Source of the DNA: an uncultured Elioraea sp.
GTDB lineage: Bacteria; Pseudomonadota; Alphaproteobacteria; Acetobacterales; Acetobacteraceae
Length of the DNA stretch: 64,000 nucleotides
Assembly (NCBI GenBank): GCA_938010425.1
Contig: CALLUO010000027.1
Location: forward strand, 1 to 64,000
Direction: 5' to 3'
In this document: positions 28,732 to 36,087 of the stretch, in pieces
Numbering within the stretch: position 1 is the stretch's first letter
How the letters are laid out: the number at the start of each line of letters is the position of its first letter
Notes under the pieces: generated by a model
Database searches by the model: none
What the model was told of the DNA's origin: nothing
Seen by the model: only the letters and a program-made list of their open reading frames with translations
Program-made: the position numbers and the translations under genes

Positions 28732-28807
28732 GTCCCGTTCGTCTAGAGGCCTAGGACTCGGCCCTTTCAAGGCCGCAACACGGGTTCGAATCCCGTACGG
28801 GACGCCA
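28732..28807 (+). tRNA. tRNA-Glu (anticodon TTC)
   Basis: Complete cloverleaf of 76 bases including an encoded CCA. Acceptor arms are GTCCCGT (28732-28738) and ACGGGAC (28797-28803), with discriminator G28804 and CCA 28805-28807. The anticodon loop CTTTCAA (28764-28770) sits on the stem CGGCC/GGCCG, with anticodon TTC at 28766-28768. The T arm is ACGGG-TTCGAAT-CCCGT. It lies after recJ and before the aromatic catabolism cluster. Confidence 0.97.
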
Positions 28808-28907
28808 AGCCGGCTCCATCGTCTCGCCCCTCTGGTGTTCAGCCCAGCCCCGCGTATCCTGGCATCACCGCAGGTTCACGACAGAAGACCAGGGGGGTCA
28901 GGAACGG

Positions 28908-30080
28908 GTGCAAACCGACGTCTGCATCATCGGTGCCGGGCCGGCAGGGCTGATTTCGGCCGCTCTTCTTGCCCAGGCCGGGATCGAGACCATCATCGTT
29001 GAACACCGCGCGCGGGACTATGTGCTGCAGCGCGTGCGCGCCGGCGTGCTCGAACAGTCGACCGTCGAGACGTTGCGCCACCTCGGCGCCGCCTCTCGTC
29101 TTGATCGCGAGGGGCTTGTGCACGAGGGGTTCGTGCTGGCTTTCGGCGAGACGACGGTGCGCATCGCCTTCCCCGATCTGGTGCCCGGCCGCCATGTTAC
29201 AGTATATGGGCAGACTGAGGTGGTGCGGGATCTCGTGGCGCATCGCGAGGCGGCCGGCCTACCGCTGCTGTTTGAGACGGAGGCGGTCGCGATCGAGAAC
29301 CTGGACGGTTCGCCGCGCGTGGTCTGTCGCCGCGCTGGCGAAACGGTCCTTGTCTCCTGTCGGCTTGTGTTCGGCTGCGACGGGTTTCATGGCCTCGCCC
29401 GGCGGGCTCTTCCGCCCGAGGCAATAAAGACGTCCGAAATCGCTTATCCGTTTGGCTGGCTGGGTGTGCTAGCCGACGTTCCTCCCGCGCATGAAGAGCT
29501 TGTTTACGCTGCTTCCGATCGAGGCTTTGCTCTCTGCTCCATGCGCTCGTCCACACGCAGCCGCTACTACATTCAGGTCCCGGCTGGAGAGCGGCTGGAG
29601 GACTGGCCCGAGGAGCGGTTTTGGGCAGAGCTTCGCCGTCGCCTTCCGGCCGAGATCGCGGCGCGCGTGCGGGAGGGGCCGGCGATCGAGCGGTCGATCG
29701 CGCCCTTACGCAGTTTCGTCGCCGAACCAATGCGTATCGCTCATCTCCTTCTGCTTGGCGACGCAGCCCACGTCGTGCCGCCGACAGGGGCGAAGGGGCT
29801 CAATCTCGCCGCCGCCGATGCCTGGTACGCCGCCCGCGCTGCAATCAAATTCCTCCGCGCAGGCGACGAGGCAGCACTCGACGCCTACTCGGCCACAGCG
29901 CTGACGCGGGTCTGGCGAACCGAGCGCTTCTCGTGGATGATGACGAAGCTCATGCACACCTTCCCCGACCTAACACCGTTCGAGGCAAAGATGCAGGATG
30001 CCGAGCGCTCTTACGTCGCTGCCTCGCACGCCGCCCGCACCGTCATCGCAGAGAACTATGTCGGACTTCCTCTCGACTGA
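28908..30080 (+). CDS. pobA: 4-hydroxybenzoate 3-monooxygenase
   Basis: A 390-residue FAD monooxygenase that hydroxylates 4-hydroxybenzoate to protocatechuate with NAD(P)H and O2. The FAD motif is CIIGAGPAGLISAALL near the N-terminus. The family-specific RVRAGVLEQSTVETLR, the DG motif GCDGFHGLAR and the second FAD motif LLLGDAAHVVPPTGAKGLNL follow. The start is a GTG with AGGAAC upstream. It overlaps pcaH by 23 bp, heading a protocatechuate cluster. No PobR/PcaQ-type regulator is beside it. Confidence 0.95.
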   Translation: MQTDVCIIGAGPAGLISAALLAQAGIETIIVEHRARDYVLQRVRAGVLEQSTVETLRHLGAASRLDREGLVHEGFVLAFGETTVRIAFPDLVPGRHVTVYGQTEVVRDLVAHREAAGLPLLFETEAVAIENLDGSPRVVCRRAGETVLVSCRLVFGCDGFHGLARRALPPEAIKTSEIAYPFGWLGVLADVPPAHEELVYAASDRGFALCSMRSSTRSRYYIQVPAGERLEDWPEERFWAELRRRLPAEIAARVREGPAIERSIAPLRSFVAEPMRIAHLLLLGDAAHVVPPTGAKGLNLAAADAWYAARAAIKFLRAGDEAALDAYSATALTRVWRTERFSWMMTKLMHTFPDLTPFEAKMQDAERSYVAASHAARTVIAENYVGLPLD

Positions 30081-30789
30081 CTCAGGTCTTGCCTATCTTG
30101 CGCCGCGCGATCGCGCGTCCAACCCGGCTTGGATCGATACGGGCTATCGGTCGACGGGGCGAAGGGGGCCGCGCGAGAAGCTAGTCACTGTTCCCCCGCT
30201 TGCGACGGTCGTACCCGCACCGGATTTTTCCGATATTGTCGTGACGGAGACCGATGCTGATCTCACGCGCAACGGCCGTGTCAACGGGCAGCCCTTGGGC
30301 GAGCGGATCATCGTCGCTGGCCGCGTGCTTGACGAGGACGGGCGCCCGGTCGGGGGAACCGTGATCGAACTTTGGCAAGCGAACGCTGCTGGGCGCTATC
30401 GCCACCCGGTCGATGACCACGATGCGCCGCTCGATCCGAACTTTCTTGGCGTTGGTCGTTGCCGGACTGATGCCGAGGGTCGTTATCGCTTCGTCACCAT
30501 CCGCCCTGGGTCTTATCCGTGGCGAAACCACCCGAATGCCTGGCGGCCGGCGCATCTCCATTTTGCGCTGTTTGGGCGGCATTTTGCTGATCGTCTTGTG
30601 ACGCAGATGTATTTTCCAGGCGACCCTCTGCTCGGCCTCGATCCGATCTTCCTCAGCGTGCCAGAGCATGCTCGTAACCGGCTGATCGCGCGCTTTGATC
30701 TCGACCTCACGGTTGAAGGCTACGCGCTCGGCTACGCTTTCGACTTTGTGCTGCGCGGGCCAGCCGCCACGCCATGGGAGAGCGCGTGA
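30058..30789 (+). CDS. pcaH: protocatechuate 3,4-dioxygenase beta subunit
   Basis: A 243-residue catalytic subunit that cleaves the protocatechuate ring to 3-carboxy-cis,cis-muconate with non-haem Fe(III). The four iron ligands are recognisable: Tyr114 (GRYRHP), Tyr153 (GSYPW), His166 and His168 (RPAHLHF). The N-terminal segment YRSTGRRGPREKLVTVP is typical of PcaH. I chose the ATG at 30058, inside the 3' end of pobA. The stop overlaps the pcaG ATG (TGATG), so the subunits are translationally coupled. Confidence 0.96.
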   Translation: MSDFLSTDSGLAYLAPRDRASNPAWIDTGYRSTGRRGPREKLVTVPPLATVVPAPDFSDIVVTETDADLTRNGRVNGQPLGERIIVAGRVLDEDGRPVGGTVIELWQANAAGRYRHPVDDHDAPLDPNFLGVGRCRTDAEGRYRFVTIRPGSYPWRNHPNAWRPAHLHFALFGRHFADRLVTQMYFPGDPLLGLDPIFLSVPEHARNRLIARFDLDLTVEGYALGYAFDFVLRGPAATPWESA

Positions 30790-31355
30790 TGGCGCGGGCG
30801 AATCGGCTTGGGCAGACGCCAACGCAAACGGTTGGGCCGTATTTTGCGATTGGGCTTGCGCCGCATCGCATTAGCCTGCCCTTCACTCCCCTCGCCACGG
30901 AGGAGATCGCGACGGACGAGGCGGAGGGCGAGCGCTTGGTCCTCACCGGCCACGTGTTCGATGGCGATGGCGTCCCCGTCTCCGATGCGCTGATCGAGGC
31001 TCGCCAACGCGACGCTCGAGGCAGCTGGAAGTCGGGACCAGGCTTTCGCGGCTATGGCCGCGCGGCGACGGACCAGAACGGAACATTCCTATTCCGTAGC
31101 GTCAAGCCTGCCCCCGCCTGCGACGGTGAGGCGCCACATCTTTGGCTAATCGTTCAGGCGCGCGGCTTGCTCGGCCCCCTCATTACCCGCGTTCATTTTG
31201 CGGATGAGGCGGAACGGAACGAACGCGATCCGATCTTCCTTGCCGCACCTCCCGCCCGCCGCGCGACTTTGCTTGCGCACTCCATTGGCCCCGGCCGTTA
31301 CCGCTTCGACATCAGGCTGCAGGGCGAACACGAGACGGTGTTCTTCGACCTCTGA
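30789..31355 (+). CDS. pcaG: protocatechuate 3,4-dioxygenase alpha subunit
   Basis: A 188-residue partner of PcaH. The N-terminus has the family motif QTPTQTVGPYFAIGL; later FRSVKPAPA, HLWLIVQARGLL and HFADEAERNERDPIF are typical. It lacks the full iron-ligand set, as expected for the alpha subunit. The ATG at 30789 overlaps the pcaH stop and has GGGAGAG upstream; an in-frame ATG at 30774 would add five residues. A DUF849 gene follows 44 bp later. Confidence 0.95.
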   Translation: MARANRLGQTPTQTVGPYFAIGLAPHRISLPFTPLATEEIATDEAEGERLVLTGHVFDGDGVPVSDALIEARQRDARGSWKSGPGFRGYGRAATDQNGTFLFRSVKPAPACDGEAPHLWLIVQARGLLGPLITRVHFADEAERNERDPIFLAAPPARRATLLAHSIGPGRYRFDIRLQGEHETVFFDL

Positions 31356-31399
31356 GAGAGCGCGAAGAACCGGACTGGAAAAAAGGCCAGGAGCGAATC

Positions 31400-32245
31400 A
31401 TGGCAGAGGCGAGGCCTTGCATCATCACGGTAGCGATCACCGGGTCGTTGCCGCAGAAATCTGATAACCCGGCGGTGCCGATCTCGATTGCCGAACAGAT
31501 CGAATCGACCCAAGAGGCTTTCGAAGCGGGGGCGACTCTCGTCCATGCGCACGTGCGCGACGACGCGGGCCGCCCCACCTCAGATCCAGATCGCTTTGCC
31601 CGCCTGATGGAAGGAATTAGAAAACACTGCCCGGGGATGATCATCCAGCTCTCCACCGGCGGGCGATCAGGCACAGGTCGAGAGCGCGGCGGCATGATTC
31701 CGCTTCGGCCAGACATGTGCTCGCTGACAACGGGTTCATGCAACTTCCCCACCCGTGTCTATGAGAATGACCCTGAGCTGATTGACTGGCTCGCTGCCGA
31801 AATGCTGCGCTACGGGGTGAAACCCGAGATCGAGGTGTTTGACCTCGCTATGCTGTTCAACGCGGTGGCCATGGCGGAGGCGGGCAAAATTGTCTCTCCT
31901 TTGCACGTGCAGTTTGTCATGGGAGTGAAGAACGCCCTGCCGGCCGACCGTGAGACCTTCGAGTTCCTTGTCCGCACCCTCGCGCGGCTTGCGCCCGACG
32001 CCACGTGGACGGGGGCCGGCATCGGCCGCAACCAGATTGTGCTCAATCGCTGGTCGTTGGAGCTCGGTGGCCATTGTCGGACTGGGCTTGAGGACAATGT
32101 GCGGCTCGATCGCGAGACGCTCGCGCCCTCCAACGCCGCCCTGGTACGCCGTGTGGTCGAGCTCTGCGCTGAATACGGCCGGCGGCCGGCAACCGTTGCC
32201 GAGGCGCGCGCCATCCTTCGCCTGCCACCCGCTGCGCCTGCCTAA
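31400..32245 (+). CDS. beta-keto acid cleavage enzyme (BKACE, DUF849)
   Basis: A 281-residue zinc TIM-barrel enzyme. Known members combine a beta-keto acid with acetyl-CoA to give acetoacetate and a new acyl-CoA; the first known was the 3-keto-5-aminohexanoate cleavage enzyme. The zinc ligands are seen as His49 and His51 (LVHAHVRD) and Glu231 (GLEDNVRL). QLSTGGRSGTGRERGGMI binds the substrate end. A ribosome site (GGAG) precedes the ATG. It sits between pcaG and pcaB, where no such gene belongs in classical clusters, while pcaIJ and pcaF are absent. Its substrate may be 3-oxoadipate; this is inference. Confidence 0.9.
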   Translation: MAEARPCIITVAITGSLPQKSDNPAVPISIAEQIESTQEAFEAGATLVHAHVRDDAGRPTSDPDRFARLMEGIRKHCPGMIIQLSTGGRSGTGRERGGMIPLRPDMCSLTTGSCNFPTRVYENDPELIDWLAAEMLRYGVKPEIEVFDLAMLFNAVAMAEAGKIVSPLHVQFVMGVKNALPADRETFEFLVRTLARLAPDATWTGAGIGRNQIVLNRWSLELGGHCRTGLEDNVRLDRETLAPSNAALVRRVVELCAEYGRRPATVAEARAILRLPPAAPA

Positions 32246-32267
32246 GCCACCCGACCCTCAGCCGCGC

Positions 32268-33629
32268 GTGATCAGCCACTCCCTGCTTTCCGCTGTGGTG
32301 GTCGAGCCTCGGATGGCGGCAATCTGGTCTGACCATTCGGTCGTTTCGGCTATGCGGGAAGTGGAGGCGGCTCTGGCGGAGGCGCAAGCGGCGTTCGGCC
32401 TCGCCCCGCCTGAGCTTGCGCAAGCCATCCGCGACATCCCCCTCGAAGCGTTCGACCTGACCACGATCGCCGAAGGCGCACGGCGCTCAGCCGTGCCGAC
32501 CATCGCCTTTCTCTCCGCGCTCGAAGCCCGCTTGCCCGCTCACCTCGCCTGGGCCTTACACCGCGGGGCAACGAGCCAGGACCTGCTCGATACCGCACTT
32601 TCGCTCCTGTTGCTGCGTTCGTTCCATTTGCTCGCGGAAGATCTTGCCACCGCCTTGGAGGGTTTGGCTGAGCTGGCGGAGAAGCACGCGGCGCTGATCT
32701 GCCTTGGGCGCACTTATGGCCAAGCGGCGGCGGTGATCACCTTCGGTGCGCGTGCCGGGCAGTGGGCAGCCGGGCTGTCTGATCTTGCAGCGGAACTGCC
32801 CGAGCTCATCCACCTCGTGCCTGCGGTGTCTCTCGGCGGGCCGGTTGGTATCGCTGCGTCGTATGGCAACGCCGCACCCGCACTGATCGCGCGCTTCGCC
32901 GCCATCCTCGGGCTTTCTGCTGAACCACTTGCGTGGCATGGGCGGCGCTGGCGCATCGCTCGCAGTGGGGCCTGGCTTGCAGGGCTGGTTGGAGCTGCGG
33001 CGAAGATGGCGCGTGACCTTGCCGAGCTAAGGTCGGATGGCCTGGCCGAAGTGAGCGAGCGCGGCGGCGAAGGGCGTGGCGGCTCCTCGTCGATGCCGCA
33101 CAAGCGCAACCCGGCGGGTGAAACCGCCATTCTCGCTGCGCACCATCTGGCACCCGGTTTCGCCTCCGCCCTCATCGCAGGAATGGCGGTGGCAGAAGAG
33201 CGCGGAGGCGGCGGTTGGCAGGCGGAGTGGCAGGCCATCCCCGCTCTCTTTTCGTTGGCAGCGCGAGCAAGTAGCGAGCTTGCCAGGCTTGCCAACACGG
33301 TGACGCCAGATGAGGAGCGCATGCGCGCCAACCTCGCTGCCACTCGCGGGCTGATCTTCGCCGACCGCGCGGCGGAGGCGCTTGCTGTGCGGCTTGGACG
33401 CAGTTCAGCAGCTTCGGCGGTGGCGCGCGCGGCCGAGATGGTGCGTTCGGGCCTTGCCGACACGTTTGCAGACGCCTTGCGCGCCACTGGTCATCCCGAG
33501 GCGGTCGAGGCCTGTTCGTTCGAACTGACCGCTGCGGCCGGCGCGCGCACCGCATCAGCCGCGGCCGAGACAGCACGCAAGACGGCAGCAACTCTCCGCC
33601 GCGCGGGAAAAAAGGGGGGACCAAAATGA
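32268..33629 (+). CDS. pcaB: 3-carboxy-cis,cis-muconate cycloisomerase
   Basis: A 453-residue member of the fumarase/aspartase superfamily that lactonises 3-carboxymuconate to 4-carboxymuconolactone. The superfamily signature is SSSMPHKRNPAG; RGATSQDLLDTALSLLLLR and GRTYGQAA are typical of PcaB. I set the start at a GTG at 32268, just after the BKACE stop, because it gives the expected N-terminus with few residues before MAAIWSD. The length is normal. The stop overlaps the pcaD ATG. Confidence 0.94.
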   Translation: MISHSLLSAVVVEPRMAAIWSDHSVVSAMREVEAALAEAQAAFGLAPPELAQAIRDIPLEAFDLTTIAEGARRSAVPTIAFLSALEARLPAHLAWALHRGATSQDLLDTALSLLLLRSFHLLAEDLATALEGLAELAEKHAALICLGRTYGQAAAVITFGARAGQWAAGLSDLAAELPELIHLVPAVSLGGPVGIAASYGNAAPALIARFAAILGLSAEPLAWHGRRWRIARSGAWLAGLVGAAAKMARDLAELRSDGLAEVSERGGEGRGGSSSMPHKRNPAGETAILAAHHLAPGFASALIAGMAVAEERGGGGWQAEWQAIPALFSLAARASSELARLANTVTPDEERMRANLAATRGLIFADRAAEALAVRLGRSSAASAVARAAEMVRSGLADTFADALRATGHPEAVEACSFELTAAAGARTASAAAETARKTAATLRRAGKKGGPK

Positions 33630-34405
33630 GTGATGGGACGGACCTTTCGTTGCACTACCGCCTCGATGGTCCTGAGGATCGCCCGCTCGTGGTCTTTGCC
33701 AACTCTCTCGGCGCCGACCTGCACATGTGGGATGAGGTGATCGGCCGGGTCTCCATCCGCTACCGCGCTTTGCGCTTCGACAAGCCTGGGCATGGGGCTT
33801 CTCCGCCGGCACCAGGCCTCACCTTAGAAGCGATTGCCGACCGAGTCGCGCAGATCATCGCGGAAAATGGCGGCCGTGCCCTCTTCGTCGGCCTCTCGAT
33901 CGGCGGGCTGATCGGTCAGCTTCTCATGCGCCGCGCTCCCGAACGCCTGTACGGCGCTGTCCTCATCGCCACCGCCGCGCACATCCCCTCACCCCAGGCC
34001 TGGGAGGAGAGGGCGCAGCTGGTCGAACGCGAAGGGCTGGCCGCCATCGTCGATGCGGTAATGGCGCGCTGGTTTACGCCAGCGTTCGCCGCCGCCGAAC
34101 CGGAACAGGTGAACGCGGTGCGCGAGGCCTTTTTGCGCGTCGATCCTGGGAGCTACGCCGCCTTTTGCCGCGCCATCGCGCAGTTCGACCTGAGGGGAAC
34201 ACGGCCGGAGCGGGCTGTTCCAACGCTGGTTGTTTCCGCCTCAGAGGATCCAGCAACACCCCCTGCTCTTGGCGAGGCCCTCGCCGCCGATCTGGGTGCC
34301 GACTATGTGCTGTTGCGCCGTTCGGCCCACCTCGTTGCGATCGAACGAGCGATCCCTGTCGCAGGCCTTGTCACCTGGTTGTATGAAGCGGGCGCGCGGG
34401 GCTAA
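33626..34405 (+). CDS. pcaD: 3-oxoadipate enol-lactonase
   Basis: A 259-residue alpha/beta hydrolase that hydrolyses 3-oxoadipate enol-lactone to 3-oxoadipate. The family signature is clear: LVFANSLGADLHMWDEV near the N-terminus, RFDKPGHGASPPAPG, and the nucleophile Ser in VGLSIGGLIGQ. The His lies near the C-terminus in RSAHLVAIE. The ATG at 33626 overlaps the pcaB stop (ATGA). There is no PcaC domain fused to it (259 residues is the single-domain length), so the decarboxylase step is not encoded here. Confidence 0.93.
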   Translation: MSDGTDLSLHYRLDGPEDRPLVVFANSLGADLHMWDEVIGRVSIRYRALRFDKPGHGASPPAPGLTLEAIADRVAQIIAENGGRALFVGLSIGGLIGQLLMRRAPERLYGAVLIATAAHIPSPQAWEERAQLVEREGLAAIVDAVMARWFTPAFAAAEPEQVNAVREAFLRVDPGSYAAFCRAIAQFDLRGTRPERAVPTLVVSASEDPATPPALGEALAADLGADYVLLRRSAHLVAIERAIPVAGLVTWLYEAGARG

Positions 34406-34479
34406 CTCGCCGCCATTGCGTGGCAAGCCGCCCCATGGTTTAGACCAAAGCACGGGATGAACGAAAAGGGAGACGATCC

Positions 34480-35538
34480 ATGACAAAGGGCATCGGCATC
34501 GCGCGGCGTGGCCTGATCGCTGCGACCTTGGCCGCACCAGCTCTTCTGCGGCCGCAGGCTCTGCGCGCGCAGGAAGTGACTTTGCGGTTGCATCACTTCC
34601 TCGGCCCCGTCAGCAATGTGCACCGAAACTTCCTCGTGCCGTGGTCGCAAAAGGTGCAGGCAGAAAGCGGTGGGCGGCTGCGGGTGCAGATCTTCCCTGC
34701 GATGCAACTGGGCGGTGCCCCACCCCAGCTCTACGACCAAGCACGTGACGGGGTGGTGGACATTGTGTGGACGCTGCCTGGCAATACGCCTGGGCGCTTT
34801 CCCCGCATCGAAGTGTTCGAACTGCCCTTCGTGCCGCATCGGCAGTCCTACGTGAACGCGCTTGCCGTGCAGCGTTTCTTCGAACGTCGGCTGCGCGAGG
34901 AGTTCGCCGACACCCATATTCTGTGCGCCTGGGGCCACGACCACGGCGTAATCCATGCGCGCAGGCCCGTGCGCACGATGGAGGATCTGCGCGGGCTGAA
35001 GCTTCGTTTTCCGACCCGCCAGGCGGGCGAGGCCTTGCGTGCGCTCGGCGCCTCTCCCGTCGGTATGCCCATTCCGCAGGTGCCGGAAGCTTTGTCGCAA
35101 GGTGTGATCGACGGCGCTGTGGTGCCTTGGGAGGTGGTGCCCGCCATTCGGCTGCACGAGATGGTTCGCTACCACACCGAAATTCCCGGTAGCCCCACGC
35201 TCTATATCGCGACCTTCGTGCTGGCGATGAACCGCGCGCGCTACGAGTCTCTTCCTGCAGACTTACGCGCCGTGCTGGATCGCAATTCTGGGGAAGCGGC
35301 AGCCGAGATGGCGTCCAAAGTGTGGGATGAGCAGGGCCCTGCGGTGGTTGAGCAGGTGCGCCGTCGCGGCAATGAGATCGTCATCATCACCGAGGAGGAG
35401 CGGCTTCGTTGGCAGCGCGCAACCGAGCCGGTGATCGAAGCGTGGGTGCGCGCCATGCGCGAGCGCAACATTGACGGCGGTGCCTTGCTCGAGGAAGCGC
35501 GCGCGCTGATCGCCGAGATCGGGCGCGGGCGGGTCTGA
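34480..35538 (+). CDS. dctP: TRAP transporter substrate-binding protein (DctP family)
   Basis: A 352-residue periplasmic solute receptor. The N-terminus has a twin-arginine-like export signal (ARRGLIAATLAAPALL, cleavage near ALRAQE). The mature part is a DctP/TAXI-like binding fold: RLHHFLGPVSNVHRNFLVPW, then LRGLKLRFPTRQAGEALRAL with the conserved Arg that grips a carboxylate. It starts 74 bp after pcaD and heads dctP-dctQ-dctM. Location suggests uptake of 4-hydroxybenzoate, protocatechuate or a related acid, which is inferred. Confidence 0.9.
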   Translation: MTKGIGIARRGLIAATLAAPALLRPQALRAQEVTLRLHHFLGPVSNVHRNFLVPWSQKVQAESGGRLRVQIFPAMQLGGAPPQLYDQARDGVVDIVWTLPGNTPGRFPRIEVFELPFVPHRQSYVNALAVQRFFERRLREEFADTHILCAWGHDHGVIHARRPVRTMEDLRGLKLRFPTRQAGEALRALGASPVGMPIPQVPEALSQGVIDGAVVPWEVVPAIRLHEMVRYHTEIPGSPTLYIATFVLAMNRARYESLPADLRAVLDRNSGEAAAEMASKVWDEQGPAVVEQVRRRGNEIVIITEEERLRWQRATEPVIEAWVRAMRERNIDGGALLEEARALIAEIGRGRV

Positions 35539-35562
35539 GGCACGCCAGCTCAACGCGATGGG

Positions 35563-36087
35563 ATGGTCGAGGGGGGAGGCTGCGTGCGCAGGGTAGGGCA
35601 GGGGCGCGGCCCAGCAAGCCTGCCGGGCTGGCTCGCGCGTCACTTCGCGGTGGTGGGCGGTATTGTTCTGCTGGCTGCCGCCCTGCTCACCTGCGCGAGC
35701 GTTTTGCGCCGGTGGCTCGATGGCCGTGCCATTCGCGGCGACTTCGAGCTTGTTTCGCTTGCCTCCGCCATCGCCCTCTTTGCCGCCTTCGCCTTCGCCG
35801 CCTCGCGTGGTGCTAATGTGGCTGTGACGAGCTTCACCGCCTGGCTTCCTCAGCGTCTGCAGAGCGCGATTGACACGATCTGGCTTCTGCTCTGGGCCGG
35901 CGTGTGTGTCCTACTTGCTGAGCGCCTGTTCGTCACGGCGTCGGAACTGTACGCGACCGGGACGGTAACCATGGCGCTCGGCATGCCCACATGGTGGGTG
36001 GCCGGCATTGGCGCGGCCGCCTTCGCGCTGGCGGGTCTTGCCGCCCTCGTCCGTCCCTTCGCAGCACCGTCCGATTCCCGCCGGTGA
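35563..36087 (+). CDS. dctQ: TRAP transporter small permease (DctQ family)
   Basis: A 174-residue inner-membrane protein with four hydrophobic segments (about 28-46, 62-82, 105-122, 145-165). The DctQ pattern LRRWLDGRAIRGDFELVSLA and FAFAASRGANVAVTSF is seen. It serves as the small membrane subunit joining the solute receptor to the large permease. Several start codons are close together near 35563. Its stop overlaps the GTG start of dctM. Confidence 0.88.
   Translation: MVEGGGCVRRVGQGRGPASLPGWLARHFAVVGGIVLLAAALLTCASVLRRWLDGRAIRGDFELVSLASAIALFAAFAFAASRGANVAVTSFTAWLPQRLQSAIDTIWLLLWAGVCVLLAERLFVTASELYATGTVTMALGMPTWWVAGIGAAAFALAGLAALVRPFAAPSDSRR

Noticed and set aside
28808-28907. Direct repeat of the tRNA 3' end as an attachment site
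   Set aside because: I looked for a second copy of the T-arm/acceptor end in the cluster and its far border and did not notice one.
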